A stretch of DNA of 64,000 bases from Saccharicrinis sp963677245 (GTDB lineage Bacteria; Bacteroidota; Bacteroidia; Bacteroidales; Marinilabiliaceae): contig OY781921.1 of the NCBI GenBank assembly GCA_963677245.1, positions 3,348,001-3,412,000 on the forward strand. The letters run 5' to 3'. Positions 16,521-26,907 of this stretch are shown one piece after another. How positions within the stretch are numbered: the stretch's first letter is position 1; each line of letters starts with the position of its first letter. The notes beneath the pieces were generated by a model. That model did not search any database. It saw only the letters and a program-made list of their open reading frames with translations, and had not been told where the DNA came from. Position numbers and translations under genes: made by a program.

Positions 16521-19082
16521 CTACTTCAATACTTTTTCTAACTGTGTCAATTCTTTTTTAACCTCATCCCAGAATTCCTTTAAACCGACTATTTTATGTT
16601 GTAATGCCTTCTTTTTGGATAGGTTGACTTTCTCATTTTCAAGATCTACCAACAAAGGAATACCCTGGCTAATTTTAAACTGCCGGAAACCGGTTAGCAT
16701 TTTATGTGCTCGTTCCGAAATGATTAGATGTGGGTCTTGATTATCGAAGGCCTTTTCCATATCTGCAATACCTTCATCTGAATTATTCATAAAAGTATGA
16801 ATAACAGAATGTAGAAAATCCTCATCATCACCCGTAAAAGACTTTACCTCCTCCAGGCTAAATAATTCTGATTCTCTAATATTCAATTCTTTATCTTCCT
16901 CGTCTGATTTTTCTTGCGTAAATTCTTCAGCCAATGGTATTGACTTTTGCTCAAAAATAATTGCTAACTTTTCCATCAATTGCTTTTGCGTAAAAGGCTT
17001 TCTCATGACCCAAACATTAGCTGCTTTGGTAGCTTCTTTTAACTCAGTATTTACCATATCTGCAGTTAAAAACAATACGGGCGTTTCCAGTTTCTTAATG
17101 TTCCTGATAATGTCTAAAAGCTGCAATCCATCTATTTTAGGCATATGCAAATCCACCATAAATAAATCGTAAGAGATATGGTCAATGGCTTTTAATGCCG
17201 TCTCAGATAGAGAAATAACATCAAGTTGCTCCACTTTATCATGTAGAATCCGATCTATTAACTGACATATCATTTCATCATCATCCACAGCCATTACCTT
17301 TTTATGTGCAAAATAAATTGGACCTTCTTCCTGCTGAATAACCTTTACCCCTTCTGTTTCAACAAACGGAATGTAAAAAGTGAAGATACTTCCCTCTCCT
17401 TCTTTACTTTCCACCTGAATACTACCTCCCATTGCTTCAATAATCTGGCGACTGATGGATAAGCCCAAACCTGTTCCTGAATATTTTCGGGATAAACTAA
17501 TATTGACCTGGTTAAACATTTTAAACACCATTTTTTGCTTGTCCTTTGGTATTCCAATTCCAGTATCTTTTACTGTAAAATATAGCTTGTCTTTTTTCTT
17601 TTGAATATCGAAATAAACAGAACCTTCATGCGTAAACTTAATGGCATTCCCAATTAAATTAATAAGCACTTGTTTGAGTCGTAACGAATCTGATTCAAAA
17701 AAGACAATCTCATCGTCCACTTGATAAGATAGATCAAGATTACTTTGCTGGGCTTTTAATTCAAACAACTGATATACCTCTCGCATCATTAGCTGAGCAT
17801 TAATCCTGTCTTTATAAAAGGCAATGTTGCCCGACTCCAGCATGGAAGTATCCAACACGTTGTTTATTAAACCATTTAGATGCTCTGCAGATAACAATAT
17901 CTTTTCAGAAACCAGTTGCTGGTCTTTACTTTTAAGCATGGCTGAGAGTTGCTCTGAAAAACCAATAATGGAAGTTAAAGGTGTTCTGATTTCATGACTC
18001 ATATGCGCCACAAACTGTTCTTTAACCTTTAGCAGTTTATCCACCCTTTCTTTGGCTTTGATAATGTCGTTTTTCAATTTTTGACTTCGGGTAATATCGC
18101 GGCTAATCCAGTAAATAAAAAAGAGCATCAAAAAAACAGCCGTGGCCAGCAAAACGATGATTCTATCTATCATCTTACTTCTCAATACTTCCAGTTCTGA
18201 TCGTTTAGCCTGATTTCGTTCAATAGTAGTATTATTGAGTCCTGTAACAATGGTTTTAATTTGATCTGTTAAAAGTCGATCGAGTTGAATTAAGTCATTT
18301 TCATGCTCTTGTACACGGGTATTTAAATATTTCTCCTTTCGCTCGGCAGATTTTAAGCGGCTTTTAATCATTTCGATGTTTTCATTGGCGCGGGTCTCCC
18401 TCATCACAGTAGAATCAATTTGTCGGCTGACTACCGCTTCCATTTCCACCATCTCTTTCTTTTTCTTGCTTCCGCCAAATAAATCGCCCATACGCTTGAA
18501 AAATCCTTTTTTCTCATCCGGTTCTGATTGCACCAACAAAATGGTATCTTCCAATACCATATCTTGTTGTGCAGAATCCACTTTTAAACTGGTATAAGTA
18601 TATTGAGTAACACTATAATCCACCGAATCGGATATCGATCTCAGAATATTTTCAGCTGATGCGGCATTCATTTTATTCAGATTGATCCGGATTAAACGAT
18701 CCATTAACTGCTTTTTCTGCAAATAAAGATCCTGAATAGTTAAAATACCATTGCGTTGCGAGGAATCGGGAAATAGAATTTGAAGATAGTTCAGTACTGC
18801 CAAAACAGAATCGTGCCGGTTGATATATTCTTCTCTATATTGCTCCTCTCCGGTTATACCGTAAACGCGACTCAAGCCTTCTGTTTCTACAATGTCAAAA
18901 ATGAGTTGGTTCAGGTATTTCAACTCGTATTCGTGTCCGTAATCCTGATTTTGAACTCTTATGATGGAAACTACCGAAAAATAAGTAATGGTAAAAATGA
19001 CGATGACAATGGCCGCAATAATTCCAAAACCAAGCGTTACTTTCGTCTGAATCCATTTTTCGGGTACTATTTTTTTTGTCAT
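16521..19082 (-). CDS. Hybrid sensor histidine kinase with receiver and HPt domains
   Basis: An 853-residue membrane kinase. The first membrane segment is at about 18-41 and the second at 307-327, with a helical sensor region between them. A coiled coil and the HisKA domain follow (His363 in AHMSHEIRTPLTSIIGFSEQLS), then the HATPase with DTGIGIP and GTGLGLSISRQI. The receiver domain (about 595-715, Asp in FMVDLHMPK) comes next, and a C-terminal HPt domain (about 745-853, His in SERAHKMLTGFRQF). The sensor region contains a Lys-rich patch (SKKKKE) in its middle. Signals would run His to Asp to HPt His and then perhaps to a separate regulator such as the sigma-54 activator nearby. Confidence 0.92.
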   Translation of the reverse strand: MTKKIVPEKWIQTKVTLGFGIIAAIVIVIFTITYFSVVSIIRVQNQDYGHEYELKYLNQLIFDIVETEGLSRVYGITGEEQYREEYINRHDSVLAVLNYLQILFPDSSQRNGILTIQDLYLQKKQLMDRLIRINLNKMNAASAENILRSISDSVDYSVTQYTYTSLKVDSAQQDMVLEDTILLVQSEPDEKKGFFKRMGDLFGGSKKKKEMVEMEAVVSRQIDSTVMRETRANENIEMIKSRLKSAERKEKYLNTRVQEHENDLIQLDRLLTDQIKTIVTGLNNTTIERNQAKRSELEVLRSKMIDRIIVLLATAVFLMLFFIYWISRDITRSQKLKNDIIKAKERVDKLLKVKEQFVAHMSHEIRTPLTSIIGFSEQLSAMLKSKDQQLVSEKILLSAEHLNGLINNVLDTSMLESGNIAFYKDRINAQLMMREVYQLFELKAQQSNLDLSYQVDDEIVFFESDSLRLKQVLINLIGNAIKFTHEGSVYFDIQKKKDKLYFTVKDTGIGIPKDKQKMVFKMFNQVNISLSRKYSGTGLGLSISRQIIEAMGGSIQVESKEGEGSIFTFYIPFVETEGVKVIQQEEGPIYFAHKKVMAVDDDEMICQLIDRILHDKVEQLDVISLSETALKAIDHISYDLFMVDLHMPKIDGLQLLDIIRNIKKLETPVLFLTADMVNTELKEATKAANVWVMRKPFTQKQLMEKLAIIFEQKSIPLAEEFTQEKSDEEDKELNIRESELFSLEEVKSFTGDDEDFLHSVIHTFMNNSDEGIADMEKAFDNQDPHLIISERAHKMLTGFRQFKISQGIPLLVDLENEKVNLSKKKALQHKIVGLKEFWDEVKKELTQLEKVLK

Positions 19083-19160
19083 GATGTGTTGTTGATGCTA
19101 TTTAGCCTGACAATTTACTTTATTTTTTAGCTTTATGCTAGTTTTAAAGGGAGTGTAAAA

Positions 19161-19550
19161 ATGACAATAGAAGTAGTTTGTGCTATCATCAAACACAACA
19201 ATAAGATCCTGGTTGCTCAGAGAGGAGAAAATATGCCACATCCGGGTTTATGGGAATTCCCGGGTGGGAAAGTTGAACAAGGGGAATCCTATGCCCAAAG
19301 TATTCGAAGAGAGATTTTTGAAGAACTGCATATGGAAATTCAAGTGGAACAGGAACTTCCTCATTTTAGCTATGATTATCCGGATAAAACCGTTGTATTA
19401 ATTCCATTTATCTGTAGTACAGAAAATGGTGCTTATGTGTTGGCAGAACATGCAACAATTCAATGGCTAAAGACCGATGAAATGGATGCATTAGAATGGC
19501 TTCCTGCTGATGTAGCCATTAAAGATTCTGTTAAAAATCTATTGAAATAG
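19161..19550 (+). CDS. MutT-like Nudix hydrolase
   Basis: A 129-residue Nudix protein, probably an 8-oxo-dGTP diphosphatase. The Nudix box spans GKVEQGESYAQSIRREIFEEL (G-x5-E-x7-RE-x2-EE), and the flanking WEFPGG and N-terminal VVCAIIKHNNKILVAQR match MutT. Only the glycine that usually follows the EE-L of the box is replaced (His). It stands alone, divergent from the kinase gene. Confidence 0.88.
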   Translation: MTIEVVCAIIKHNNKILVAQRGENMPHPGLWEFPGGKVEQGESYAQSIRREIFEELHMEIQVEQELPHFSYDYPDKTVVLIPFICSTENGAYVLAEHATIQWLKTDEMDALEWLPADVAIKDSVKNLLK

Positions 19551-19659
19551 AAAAACCACCAGGACGGAAAGTTATTTTGAGCTCACAAAACATTTCTTAT
19601 TCCCGGTGGCCTACCTCCATCAAACCAATTTATTTATATTAGACTATTTTAGTCTCAAG

Positions 19660-19880
19660 CCGACGGTCTTTTACTTTGTTCATGAATAATTAGAATTAAT
19701 TTACATTCACGATTTTCAATTCTTCCTTCAGTCGAAGAAAGTAAACAAAGAAGACCGCCGCTGACATGAAAAAGCTAAAAAATTTCGTTTTTCGCTAAAA
19801 GAAAAGAACTCGCTACGCTCAAACAGCTTTTCTTTTTTAACGCTTCATGCTCTATTTTTTTAAACGCTTTTGCATGAAGG
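19660..19880. repeat. Intergenic inverted repeats with a GAACTCGCTACGCTC core
   Basis: The 366-bp gap after the Nudix gene holds no coding frame I trust. It contains AAAAGAAAAG/CTTTTCTTTT (19797-19836) around a 20-nt loop, CTTCATGC/GCATGAAG (19843-19879), and an outer CGGTCTT/AAGACCG pair. The loop core AACTCGCTACGCTCAAACAG recurs with few changes in the large hairpin at 35411-35496, so this is a dispersed repeat family. Confidence 0.6.
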
Positions 19881-19916
19881 CGAAATACCTTTTTAATCTG
19901 AAAATTAGATGTATGA

Positions 19917-22259
19917 TCAGAAATAAATCCGATACATAAAGTTGGGTAATAAGCTTAGTTGCTTCATGTATTCTACCTTTTTATTGTAATCACTGTAATA
20001 CTCTGCCAGTTTTGCCTGGTTGTTTGTTACATTCACTATATCCAGAAAGAATTCGTGGGAAACTTTGGGTCGGTTAATTTTATAGGTTGCCGTAAAATTG
20101 CACTGAAAAATATGCGCCAACCTGTCGTTAAAGGCTTTATCGAATTGCCAGACATCGTTATCCTGTGCAAAGGATTCTTCCACATTTAAAGGAATATATC
20201 GGCGCCCGCCACTCCAAAATAATTTACCATTCAAGCCCAGGGTATTGTTCCCTCCTTTACCCATTCTAAATTCTTTTCCGGCCAGCAGGTTTACAGCATA
20301 ATTGCCATTGAAGCGGGTATTTCTTTCTTTGCCTTCAAGCGACTTATATTTGGATTGATACAAAGAAGTCGTCATCATAAAATAATACTGATGATGGAAA
20401 TAACGCTCCAAAGTTAACTCTATACCATAATTTTTACCCTTACCTTTATTCACTAACGCCTTTTCTACAAAGCCGTCGCTTTCGTTAATTAATGAAAAAT
20501 AGCTGGTATCCACATTTTCAACCGGAATATCATACAAATCCTGATAATACAATTCAATCTTGGCATTTAGTTGTTCGCTTAAGCGATGCTCATAACCCAA
20601 TACATAGTGCATGGCTTTTGATAATTCCAGATTTGTATTAGGTGTGGTTGTATTGCCATCGGCATCGGTTACTATGGCATGATAAGCTGTAATACTCTCC
20701 AATTTGCTATGTTTTCCAACTCCCAAATTGATACTCTTATTTGGTGAAAACTGCCATTTTAAAGCCATACGTGGTTCAATTGCATTGGCATCATTCATTA
20801 AAAAATGGGTATAGTGTAATCCACTAACCATAGTTACTTGTGGATTTAATCGGTATTTCCAACTGGTGTAAGCCTGAGCTAAGCCTTCATTTTCTTTAAA
20901 ATCAAGGTTGTTTTCCCATCTTTCATCATCTTCATCAAATCCACTGTAATCCATATCGTAATAATAGTGTGCATAATTTACCCCTGTTGTCAGGCTACTT
21001 TTAGCACTAAACTTATGACTGTGTTTTATACTGGTGTACAACGTGGTTTTATCCCAGGTTCCTTTGGCATAATCCTTAAACATATCGTCACTTAAATCCA
21101 GTTCCTTTCCTTTAAAATGACTTCCGTTACCGGAAACTGCTACCGAAGTTTTCAGGTATGAAGAAGCAGATAAAGGCAACATGTGATTTACACCCACTAC
21201 GCCCATGTACGACTTGTAATTTCCTTTAAACCGAACGACCTCTTCTTCATCTTGTTCTTCCTCATCAATAGAACTGTTACCTCCTAATCCGAAGAGACAA
21301 AAGGAACCCATTTTATTGGTTGGCAGACATACTTTAAAGGATGCATCCTGGTATTTGGGGATTCCCTCAAAGTCGACTAGTCCTAGACTGGTGAGTAAAG
21401 CCAGCGAAGAATAACGATAATTAAATAAGTAAGAACCACCATAACCTTTTTTAATTGGACCTTCGGTGGTAATATCAGTTCCCAACACGCCAAAACCAAA
21501 AATATTCTCACGCTTTTCGTTATTTCCTGTTCTTAATTTAATATCAAATACACCCGACATTGCGTTTCCGTATTCTGGAGCAAAGGCTCCTGTAAAAAAG
21601 TCGGAGTTAGCCAACATGGAACTATTTAAGGCATTTATAGGTCCTCCTGTTGTTCCCTCATCCGAAAAGTGATTGGGATTGGGAATAGGTACACCTTCCA
21701 TCTGCCATAATAAACCAGTTGGCGAATTTCCACGAATAATAATGTCGTTGTTTCCAGATGGATCATTAGAAACACCTGCAAAGGAGCTCACCATGCGCGA
21801 TGGATCACTTAAGGAGCCTGCGTATTTTTGCGATTCTTCCACAGTAAAAGTTCGAGCACTGATTAAAGCCATTTTATTGAGCGTTTCTCCTTTCTTGCCA
21901 TTTCCCTTCACTGTTATTTCGTTAAGCTTTACCAATGATTCTCGTAATTGAATGGTAAGCACCACTTCTTTTCCTGAACTAATGGATAAGTTAGCAATAT
22001 GTTTATCTTCATAACCCATAAAGGATATATGCAGGTTTACACGTCCTACATTTACATTCTCCAATCTAAAAGAGCCGTCCAATCCGGTAATGGTTCCGTT
22101 TAAAGGTTCACTACCTTCTACAACAACCGCAGCACCAATTAAGGTCATTTTGGTATCTGCATCTATCACTTTACCACGAATGGTTTGCGTTAAGTGTTGG
22201 GCAAAAAGTCCTGTTCCAAGGCACAATAATCCCATTATAAGAATGAAAGTTCGTCTCAT
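19917..22259 (-). CDS. TonB-dependent outer membrane receptor with carboxypeptidase-like N-terminal domain
   Basis: A 780-residue outer membrane transporter. Residues 1-20 are a Sec signal ending GLFAQ. A CarboxypepD_reg-like domain (about 25-115) starts TIRGKVIDADTKMTLIGAAV and contains the GSFRLENVNVGRVNL strand block. The plug domain (about 130-250) has IIIRGNSPTGLLWQMEGVPIPNP and EYGNAMSGVFDIKLRTGN. The rest is barrel, ending in an aromatic residue (YRIYF). There is no SusD gene, so this is not a classical SusCD pair; similar receptors serve metals, siderophores or peptides. The substrate cannot be told from the sequence. Confidence 0.88.
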   Translation of the reverse strand: MRRTFILIMGLLCLGTGLFAQHLTQTIRGKVIDADTKMTLIGAAVVVEGSEPLNGTITGLDGSFRLENVNVGRVNLHISFMGYEDKHIANLSISSGKEVVLTIQLRESLVKLNEITVKGNGKKGETLNKMALISARTFTVEESQKYAGSLSDPSRMVSSFAGVSNDPSGNNDIIIRGNSPTGLLWQMEGVPIPNPNHFSDEGTTGGPINALNSSMLANSDFFTGAFAPEYGNAMSGVFDIKLRTGNNEKRENIFGFGVLGTDITTEGPIKKGYGGSYLFNYRYSSLALLTSLGLVDFEGIPKYQDASFKVCLPTNKMGSFCLFGLGGNSSIDEEEQDEEEVVRFKGNYKSYMGVVGVNHMLPLSASSYLKTSVAVSGNGSHFKGKELDLSDDMFKDYAKGTWDKTTLYTSIKHSHKFSAKSSLTTGVNYAHYYYDMDYSGFDEDDERWENNLDFKENEGLAQAYTSWKYRLNPQVTMVSGLHYTHFLMNDANAIEPRMALKWQFSPNKSINLGVGKHSKLESITAYHAIVTDADGNTTTPNTNLELSKAMHYVLGYEHRLSEQLNAKIELYYQDLYDIPVENVDTSYFSLINESDGFVEKALVNKGKGKNYGIELTLERYFHHQYYFMMTTSLYQSKYKSLEGKERNTRFNGNYAVNLLAGKEFRMGKGGNNTLGLNGKLFWSGGRRYIPLNVEESFAQDNDVWQFDKAFNDRLAHIFQCNFTATYKINRPKVSHEFFLDIVNVTNNQAKLAEYYSDYNKKVEYMKQLSLLPNFMYRIYF

Positions 22260-22529
22260 TTTTACTCATTTTATGGCTTGATGTTAGCCGATTAACAAAT
22301 TGGTATGATGATTATTTATACAACCTTGCGCAGGGTTTAAACTAAGTTCAATTCAAAGACAACAGACTTTTTTGATAGTTGCATGAGTAAGAAGATTTTT
22401 TTAATCAATTGTAAAAATTGCTGATATGCCAGGGTATGTGGGCATAAAGATTATATTTGTTGATATTCTATTCTCGTAATGAAATAGCAATATAATGAAG
22501 AATCGTAAAATAAAGTCAAAATAGAAATT

Positions 22530-23183
22530 ATGCGATACAAAACTATAACCCTATGTTTGATGGTCTGTTTCATATATTCATGCAACTACTTAAACAACAG
22601 ATATCATCAAATTAACCAAAGGTATAAAGCAGAAGTTTTAGATGTTTATGATCATAAATATATCGAACATTTTCCTTCTAAAATTGAGTATTTACCAATT
22701 GGGTATCGAACAAGGGATACTGATATAGACATGGAACAGGCTGCTTTTTTAAGTGTAACATATCCTACTGAAGTTTTAAACACTATTTATAATAAGTTGA
22801 AAAATAATTCAGTAGCTCACTATAATGCAAATCAGAATAATTTGCTGATAGTTAATCGATTTACAAATGAAACGAATTGGGATGAAAGGAAAAATTTAGT
22901 TCTCCAAGACACATTAAAATTTTATACTGAGGTTGTTGATTATACAGGTAAATTTCCAGTTCCAAATTTCTGGGATGATTCGGAAAATTTTGGAAATACA
23001 GAATGTAATTTAGCTAAAGACTTTGAACTATTAATATTGGAAGCAAAAGCTGGAAAATTCTTACCTGATAGTTGTCTTGTAAGTGGAGAGTATATGCCTA
23101 ACAATTGGAAACACGGGATTACACGAGGAGTTGCAATTAGTAAAGAAAGAAGAAAAGTAATTTATTGGTACGTGAATTGGTAA
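22530..23183 (+). CDS. Hypothetical lipoprotein
   Basis: A 217-residue protein not assigned to a family. The N-terminus TITLCLMVCFIYSC is a lipoprotein signal, with Cys18 as the likely lipidated residue. The body is rich in aromatic and Asn residues and has no repeats or recognisable motifs. It stands alone, with a 346-bp gap from the divergent TonB receptor gene and no obvious partner. Confidence 0.6.
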   Translation: MRYKTITLCLMVCFIYSCNYLNNRYHQINQRYKAEVLDVYDHKYIEHFPSKIEYLPIGYRTRDTDIDMEQAAFLSVTYPTEVLNTIYNKLKNNSVAHYNANQNNLLIVNRFTNETNWDERKNLVLQDTLKFYTEVVDYTGKFPVPNFWDDSENFGNTECNLAKDFELLILEAKAGKFLPDSCLVSGEYMPNNWKHGITRGVAISKERRKVIYWYVNW

Positions 23184-23277
23184 AATATCATCTCTATTAT
23201 CTATCGGGAACTAAGCATTAAGATAATTTAATGATTCTATTTTGTATCATTATTACTATTTATAAAACGCTAAACTA

Positions 23278-24117
23278 CTATTCACACCGTACTTTATTTC
23301 TTACCAACGCATATTGGGTGTTGCCGATTTTCCAGCGTCCATTTCGCAGATTGTTAATATTAAAGGCATTAATGCTTGTTTCGCCATTACTATATTGCAG
23401 GTAGACGGCAGGTTGTCCCTCGTACGAAACCAGCTTCCAGGTACCAAAGTCGCTGCTTTTTGATGCTCCCTGTGCATTTCCTCCATAAGTTCCACTCACA
23501 CTATACGATCCATCATAATTCATAGAAAAGTAACCATTGGGACAAAAATTTACATAAGTTATAGAACTAGCCATGTTATCGCTTACATATGACGTGCGCT
23601 GATAAAATACCAGCTGACTACCCGATATCAAATTCAACACTTCCTGATTATTAAGTGCCGGATATGGGCTGTTGTTATTTGTTGTGTTTGAATGTGTATT
23701 ACTCTGCTCCGGTTCCATTTGCTTGGTGACGGTATTTCCAGAATTACTATTATCGACCATATACACAGTTAAATCCAGATTGGCTATAAAATGTGTATCG
23801 GCCACTTTATAAAACATTTCGTTTCCGCCATTGGAATTAAGAGTCAAGCTCGTTCCCTGAAGAGTAGCCGTAAATTCAAAAGGGCCATTTAATCCGTATA
23901 TTTTACCTTTTAGCTGATTGTGTTGCTCAGTAGCCTGCATGGCAAAGTTTGTTCCGGCAGTGGTAAGCATGCCATGATATCCGCCATCCATTTTCTTAAA
24001 CTGGATGGAAATTGTATTGGTGTTATTGATAAACGAACCCACAAAGTTGGATGTTTGGGCATGCAGCATTAAGCCAATCCCCAAAGCTATGATTAAAGTA
24101 AAAAGCTTCTTCATCAC
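23278..24117 (-). CDS. Exported protein of unknown function
   Basis: The protein has 279 residues with a Sec signal ending LMLHAQ (1-21). Two parts can be seen. The N-terminal part (about 22-125) is a beta-rich stretch with FVGSFINNTNTISIQFKKM, resembling small lipocalin-like exported domains. A Ser/Asn/Thr-rich linker (about 135-155) leads to a C-terminal domain with YSVSGTYGG and FGTWKLVSYEGQPAVYLQY, again a short beta-sheet pattern seen in proteins that report on small molecules. I can name no function. Confidence 0.6.
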   Translation of the reverse strand: MMKKLFTLIIALGIGLMLHAQTSNFVGSFINNTNTISIQFKKMDGGYHGMLTTAGTNFAMQATEQHNQLKGKIYGLNGPFEFTATLQGTSLTLNSNGGNEMFYKVADTHFIANLDLTVYMVDNSNSGNTVTKQMEPEQSNTHSNTTNNNSPYPALNNQEVLNLISGSQLVFYQRTSYVSDNMASSITYVNFCPNGYFSMNYDGSYSVSGTYGGNAQGASKSSDFGTWKLVSYEGQPAVYLQYSNGETSINAFNINNLRNGRWKIGNTQYALVRNKVRCE

Positions 24118-24310
24118 TAATTCTTTTCAATGAAACCATTACTTTTCCTTATTGTTTTTCTCATTAATGATTTTTGATACACTCTTCTGATTATTGATGG
24201 AATCAATATGTTTCAATTATTATTTAATTATCTACCTCTTCAATACAATTTACCTCCTGTAAAAAGAACTTTTAAAATATATTTACCTCTGGAAATAAAA
24301 ACTAAAATAT

Positions 24311-26476
24311 ATGAATAAAAGACTTTTACACTATTTCACTTTATTGTTATTCCTGGGGATTAGCATGGCTGCAAAAGCGCAGGTTTGCGATGCAGATACC
24401 TATGAGTTTCCCATGTATTTTGATACTTATCATGAGCATGCCCAGGATGAAAGCAGTTGGACGATGTATAATGTGCACGATCCTTCCATGATAAAAGAAG
24501 GGGATTGGTACTACCTATATTGCACAGATGTAGCCTGGGGACAAGAAATGCCTCATGGTATAATGGTTCGTAAATCGCAGGATTTAATTAACTGGGAATA
24601 TTTAGGAACCGCTTTTGAAGGAACACTTGCCGGCGCTACTTCCTGGATTGAGAGCCTTTATGAAACTGGAAAAACCAATTCTACCGAAAGCAATTTATGG
24701 GCTCCCTACATCATGAAGGTGGGAGATCAATTCAGAATGTACTATTCTATTCCGTCTGCACCTGCAGGGATTGTTTTAGCTACCTCCACTTCTCCGGAAG
24801 GACCATGGACACATGCTGGTGGAATTGTAGGTGGTTATATTGATGATGCCCAAATTAATTTTATTGATCCTACTGTGGTGATAGATCAGGAGAATGGAGA
24901 GTATTGGATGATATATGGTTCGTATCAGACCGGAATGTATTGTGTACAACTAGATCCGGAAACAGGCTTAAAACATAGCTCCGAAACCGGATATGGTAAA
25001 AAAGTAGCCGCCAGAAGTGGTAACAGACATGCAGCTATCGAAGGTCCCGAAGTTATCTATCACGATGGCTATTATTATATTTTTGTTTCATACGATTGGT
25101 TAGGCGATGATTACAATGTTCGTGTTGGCCGTGCTAGTTCTCCCGACGGACCTTACTATGATATTAATGGAGTTGATATGAGTACCTACGCCGATAATTC
25201 TCCTATGATATTAGCTCCTTATCGTTTTAAAGATCATATGGGATGGCAAGGAACCGGACATTGCGGAGTGTATAACGACAATGGCACCTTCTACCTGTTT
25301 CATCAAGGTCGACCACTTACTTCACCTGCAAATATGGTATTACATATGCGGGAATTATATTGGCTCAATGGATGGCCTGTGGTTTCTCCTGAAAGATATA
25401 CCGAAATTCCACAATGTGATATTAGCGCTGATGAATTAATTGGAGATTGGGAACACTTATTACTTTTATATGATTTTCATAGTACAACAGAGGTTACAGA
25501 TGTGAATGAATCGGGTGCCATTGAACTTAGAGCTGATGGTACTATTGATGGAAATTCAGCAAATACCTGGTCTTATGCAGATGGACTACTGACTATGAGT
25601 TGGGTTAGTGGAACCTATATTGATCAAGTGATTGTGAAAAGAGCCTGGGATTGGGAATTACGTTGTCCTACTATTGTATATACCGGTATGAATGCCGGTG
25701 GTCTTTGCATGTGGGGTAAAAAAGTAAATGCTACTGTACGCGAATGGCGAAATACAGTTATCGATGGTGCAACTTATGTAATTCGTGTTCACGAAAGTAA
25801 TAAGGTTCTGACACTAAACGGTACAGATGCAACAGGCAATAATATTTTACAACAGTCATACACCGGAAAAGAGCAACAGAAATGGACCATCTATGATAAT
25901 GGAGATGGATATCATTATTTATCACCTGTTTCAAGTACAAGTGGCAAATATATGGAAGTAACCAGTGGTTCTGCAGCTGATGGAGCCAATATTCAATTAG
26001 GAAGCAGTACTGTTGCCAATAAAAACCTATTTAAATTTAGTTATCAGGATAACGGGTATTTTAATATTCTTACCAAAGTAAGCTCCGATGCCAGTGCCAT
26101 TGACCTGTGGGCTTTTTCAAGCGATGAGAATGCCAACTTCCACCAGTGGACATTTGGCGGTGGAAATAACCAGTTATTCCGCCTGGAAAGAGTTGATGTG
26201 GATGGCTACACTTCAGCTCCATCTATTGAAGAGTTGAAAAGCAAAATTACTGTTTATTCTACAACAGCTAAAGATATTGTAGTGAAGTTAGATGGACCAT
26301 TTATTACCGATAACGTTCAAATAAAAATTTACAATCTATCCGGTAGGTTAATCAGTTCCAAAGAAGCTAACTACGAATGGACAGTTAATTGTGGTCATTC
26401 ATTTAGTTCAGGAATGTATATTGTTACTGTTACTAAAGGAGGATTATTTACAACCGAAAAAGTAATAGTGAAATAA
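24311..26476 (+). CDS. GH43 arabinanase-like enzyme with ricin-type and T9SS sorting domains
   Basis: A secreted 721-residue glycoside hydrolase. After the signal peptide (1-24, ending AKAQ) comes a GH43 five-blade propeller. Asp57 in VHDPSMIK is the likely base, Asp186 in NFIDPTVV the pKa modulator and Glu244 in AIEGPEVIY the acid. The pattern is nearest to endo-1,5-alpha-arabinanases. A GH43-associated beta domain (about 373-475) follows. A ricin/CBM13-like carbohydrate-binding domain with QQKWTIYD (about 480-635) is next. Last is a type A T9SS C-terminal domain (about 645-721) with NLSGRLISSKE and SSGMYIVTVTKGG. It is therefore sent to the cell surface or medium through T9SS. Confidence 0.88.
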   Translation: MNKRLLHYFTLLLFLGISMAAKAQVCDADTYEFPMYFDTYHEHAQDESSWTMYNVHDPSMIKEGDWYYLYCTDVAWGQEMPHGIMVRKSQDLINWEYLGTAFEGTLAGATSWIESLYETGKTNSTESNLWAPYIMKVGDQFRMYYSIPSAPAGIVLATSTSPEGPWTHAGGIVGGYIDDAQINFIDPTVVIDQENGEYWMIYGSYQTGMYCVQLDPETGLKHSSETGYGKKVAARSGNRHAAIEGPEVIYHDGYYYIFVSYDWLGDDYNVRVGRASSPDGPYYDINGVDMSTYADNSPMILAPYRFKDHMGWQGTGHCGVYNDNGTFYLFHQGRPLTSPANMVLHMRELYWLNGWPVVSPERYTEIPQCDISADELIGDWEHLLLLYDFHSTTEVTDVNESGAIELRADGTIDGNSANTWSYADGLLTMSWVSGTYIDQVIVKRAWDWELRCPTIVYTGMNAGGLCMWGKKVNATVREWRNTVIDGATYVIRVHESNKVLTLNGTDATGNNILQQSYTGKEQQKWTIYDNGDGYHYLSPVSSTSGKYMEVTSGSAADGANIQLGSSTVANKNLFKFSYQDNGYFNILTKVSSDASAIDLWAFSSDENANFHQWTFGGGNNQLFRLERVDVDGYTSAPSIEELKSKITVYSTTAKDIVVKLDGPFITDNVQIKIYNLSGRLISSKEANYEWTVNCGHSFSSGMYIVTVTKGGLFTTEKVIVK

Positions 26477-26500
26477 GTCAGATTTAAATAAAACGAATGA

Positions 26501-26533
26501 AGAGCTGCATCTGTAAAAGTTGCGGCTCTTTTT
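26501..26533 (+). terminator. Terminator after the GH43/T9SS gene
   Basis: AGAGCTGCA pairs with TGCGGCTCT (one wobble pair) across an 11-nt loop, followed by TTTTT. Confidence 0.75.
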
Positions 26534-26565
26534 ATGAATAGGTTAGTAATAAGTACACATCTATT

Positions 26566-26725
26566 AACCCCAGAGGGGTTACATCCATATAGAAATTTGG
26601 GATGTACATTAGACGACTCCAGCGGAGTCGCATATCATTAGGTATATATTTTTAAATGTGACTCCGCTGGAGTCAATTCATCTGCCTTTAAACATTACTA
26701 TAAACATTTGATGCCTCTGGCATCA
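26566..26725. repeat. Four short palindromes with trinucleotide loops (REP-like)
   Basis: AACCCC-AGA-GGGGTT, CGACTCC-AGC-GGAGTCG, TGACTCC-GCT-GGAGTCA and TGATGCC-TCT-GGCATCA, each a 6-7-bp stem with a 3-nt loop. They fill most of the 430-bp gap before the acylphosphatase gene. Their shared architecture suggests one REP-like family; a RAYT that could move such elements is encoded near 38.5 kb, although its own flanking palindromes differ. Confidence 0.6.
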
Positions 26726-26907
26726 TTTTAACAGATTACCATGTGGCCAGCTCCTATTTTGAACATTAGAGAATAATTACCTAATGGATAATTGTTCTCT
26801 GCTGACTGTTTACTGATTACTGACAACTGCCTTTCGAAAGTAATTATTCCTCAAAATCCTTTTATTTTAGGCGCTTTGCGTGTAACTTGTATCAAAAATG
26901 AATAGCT

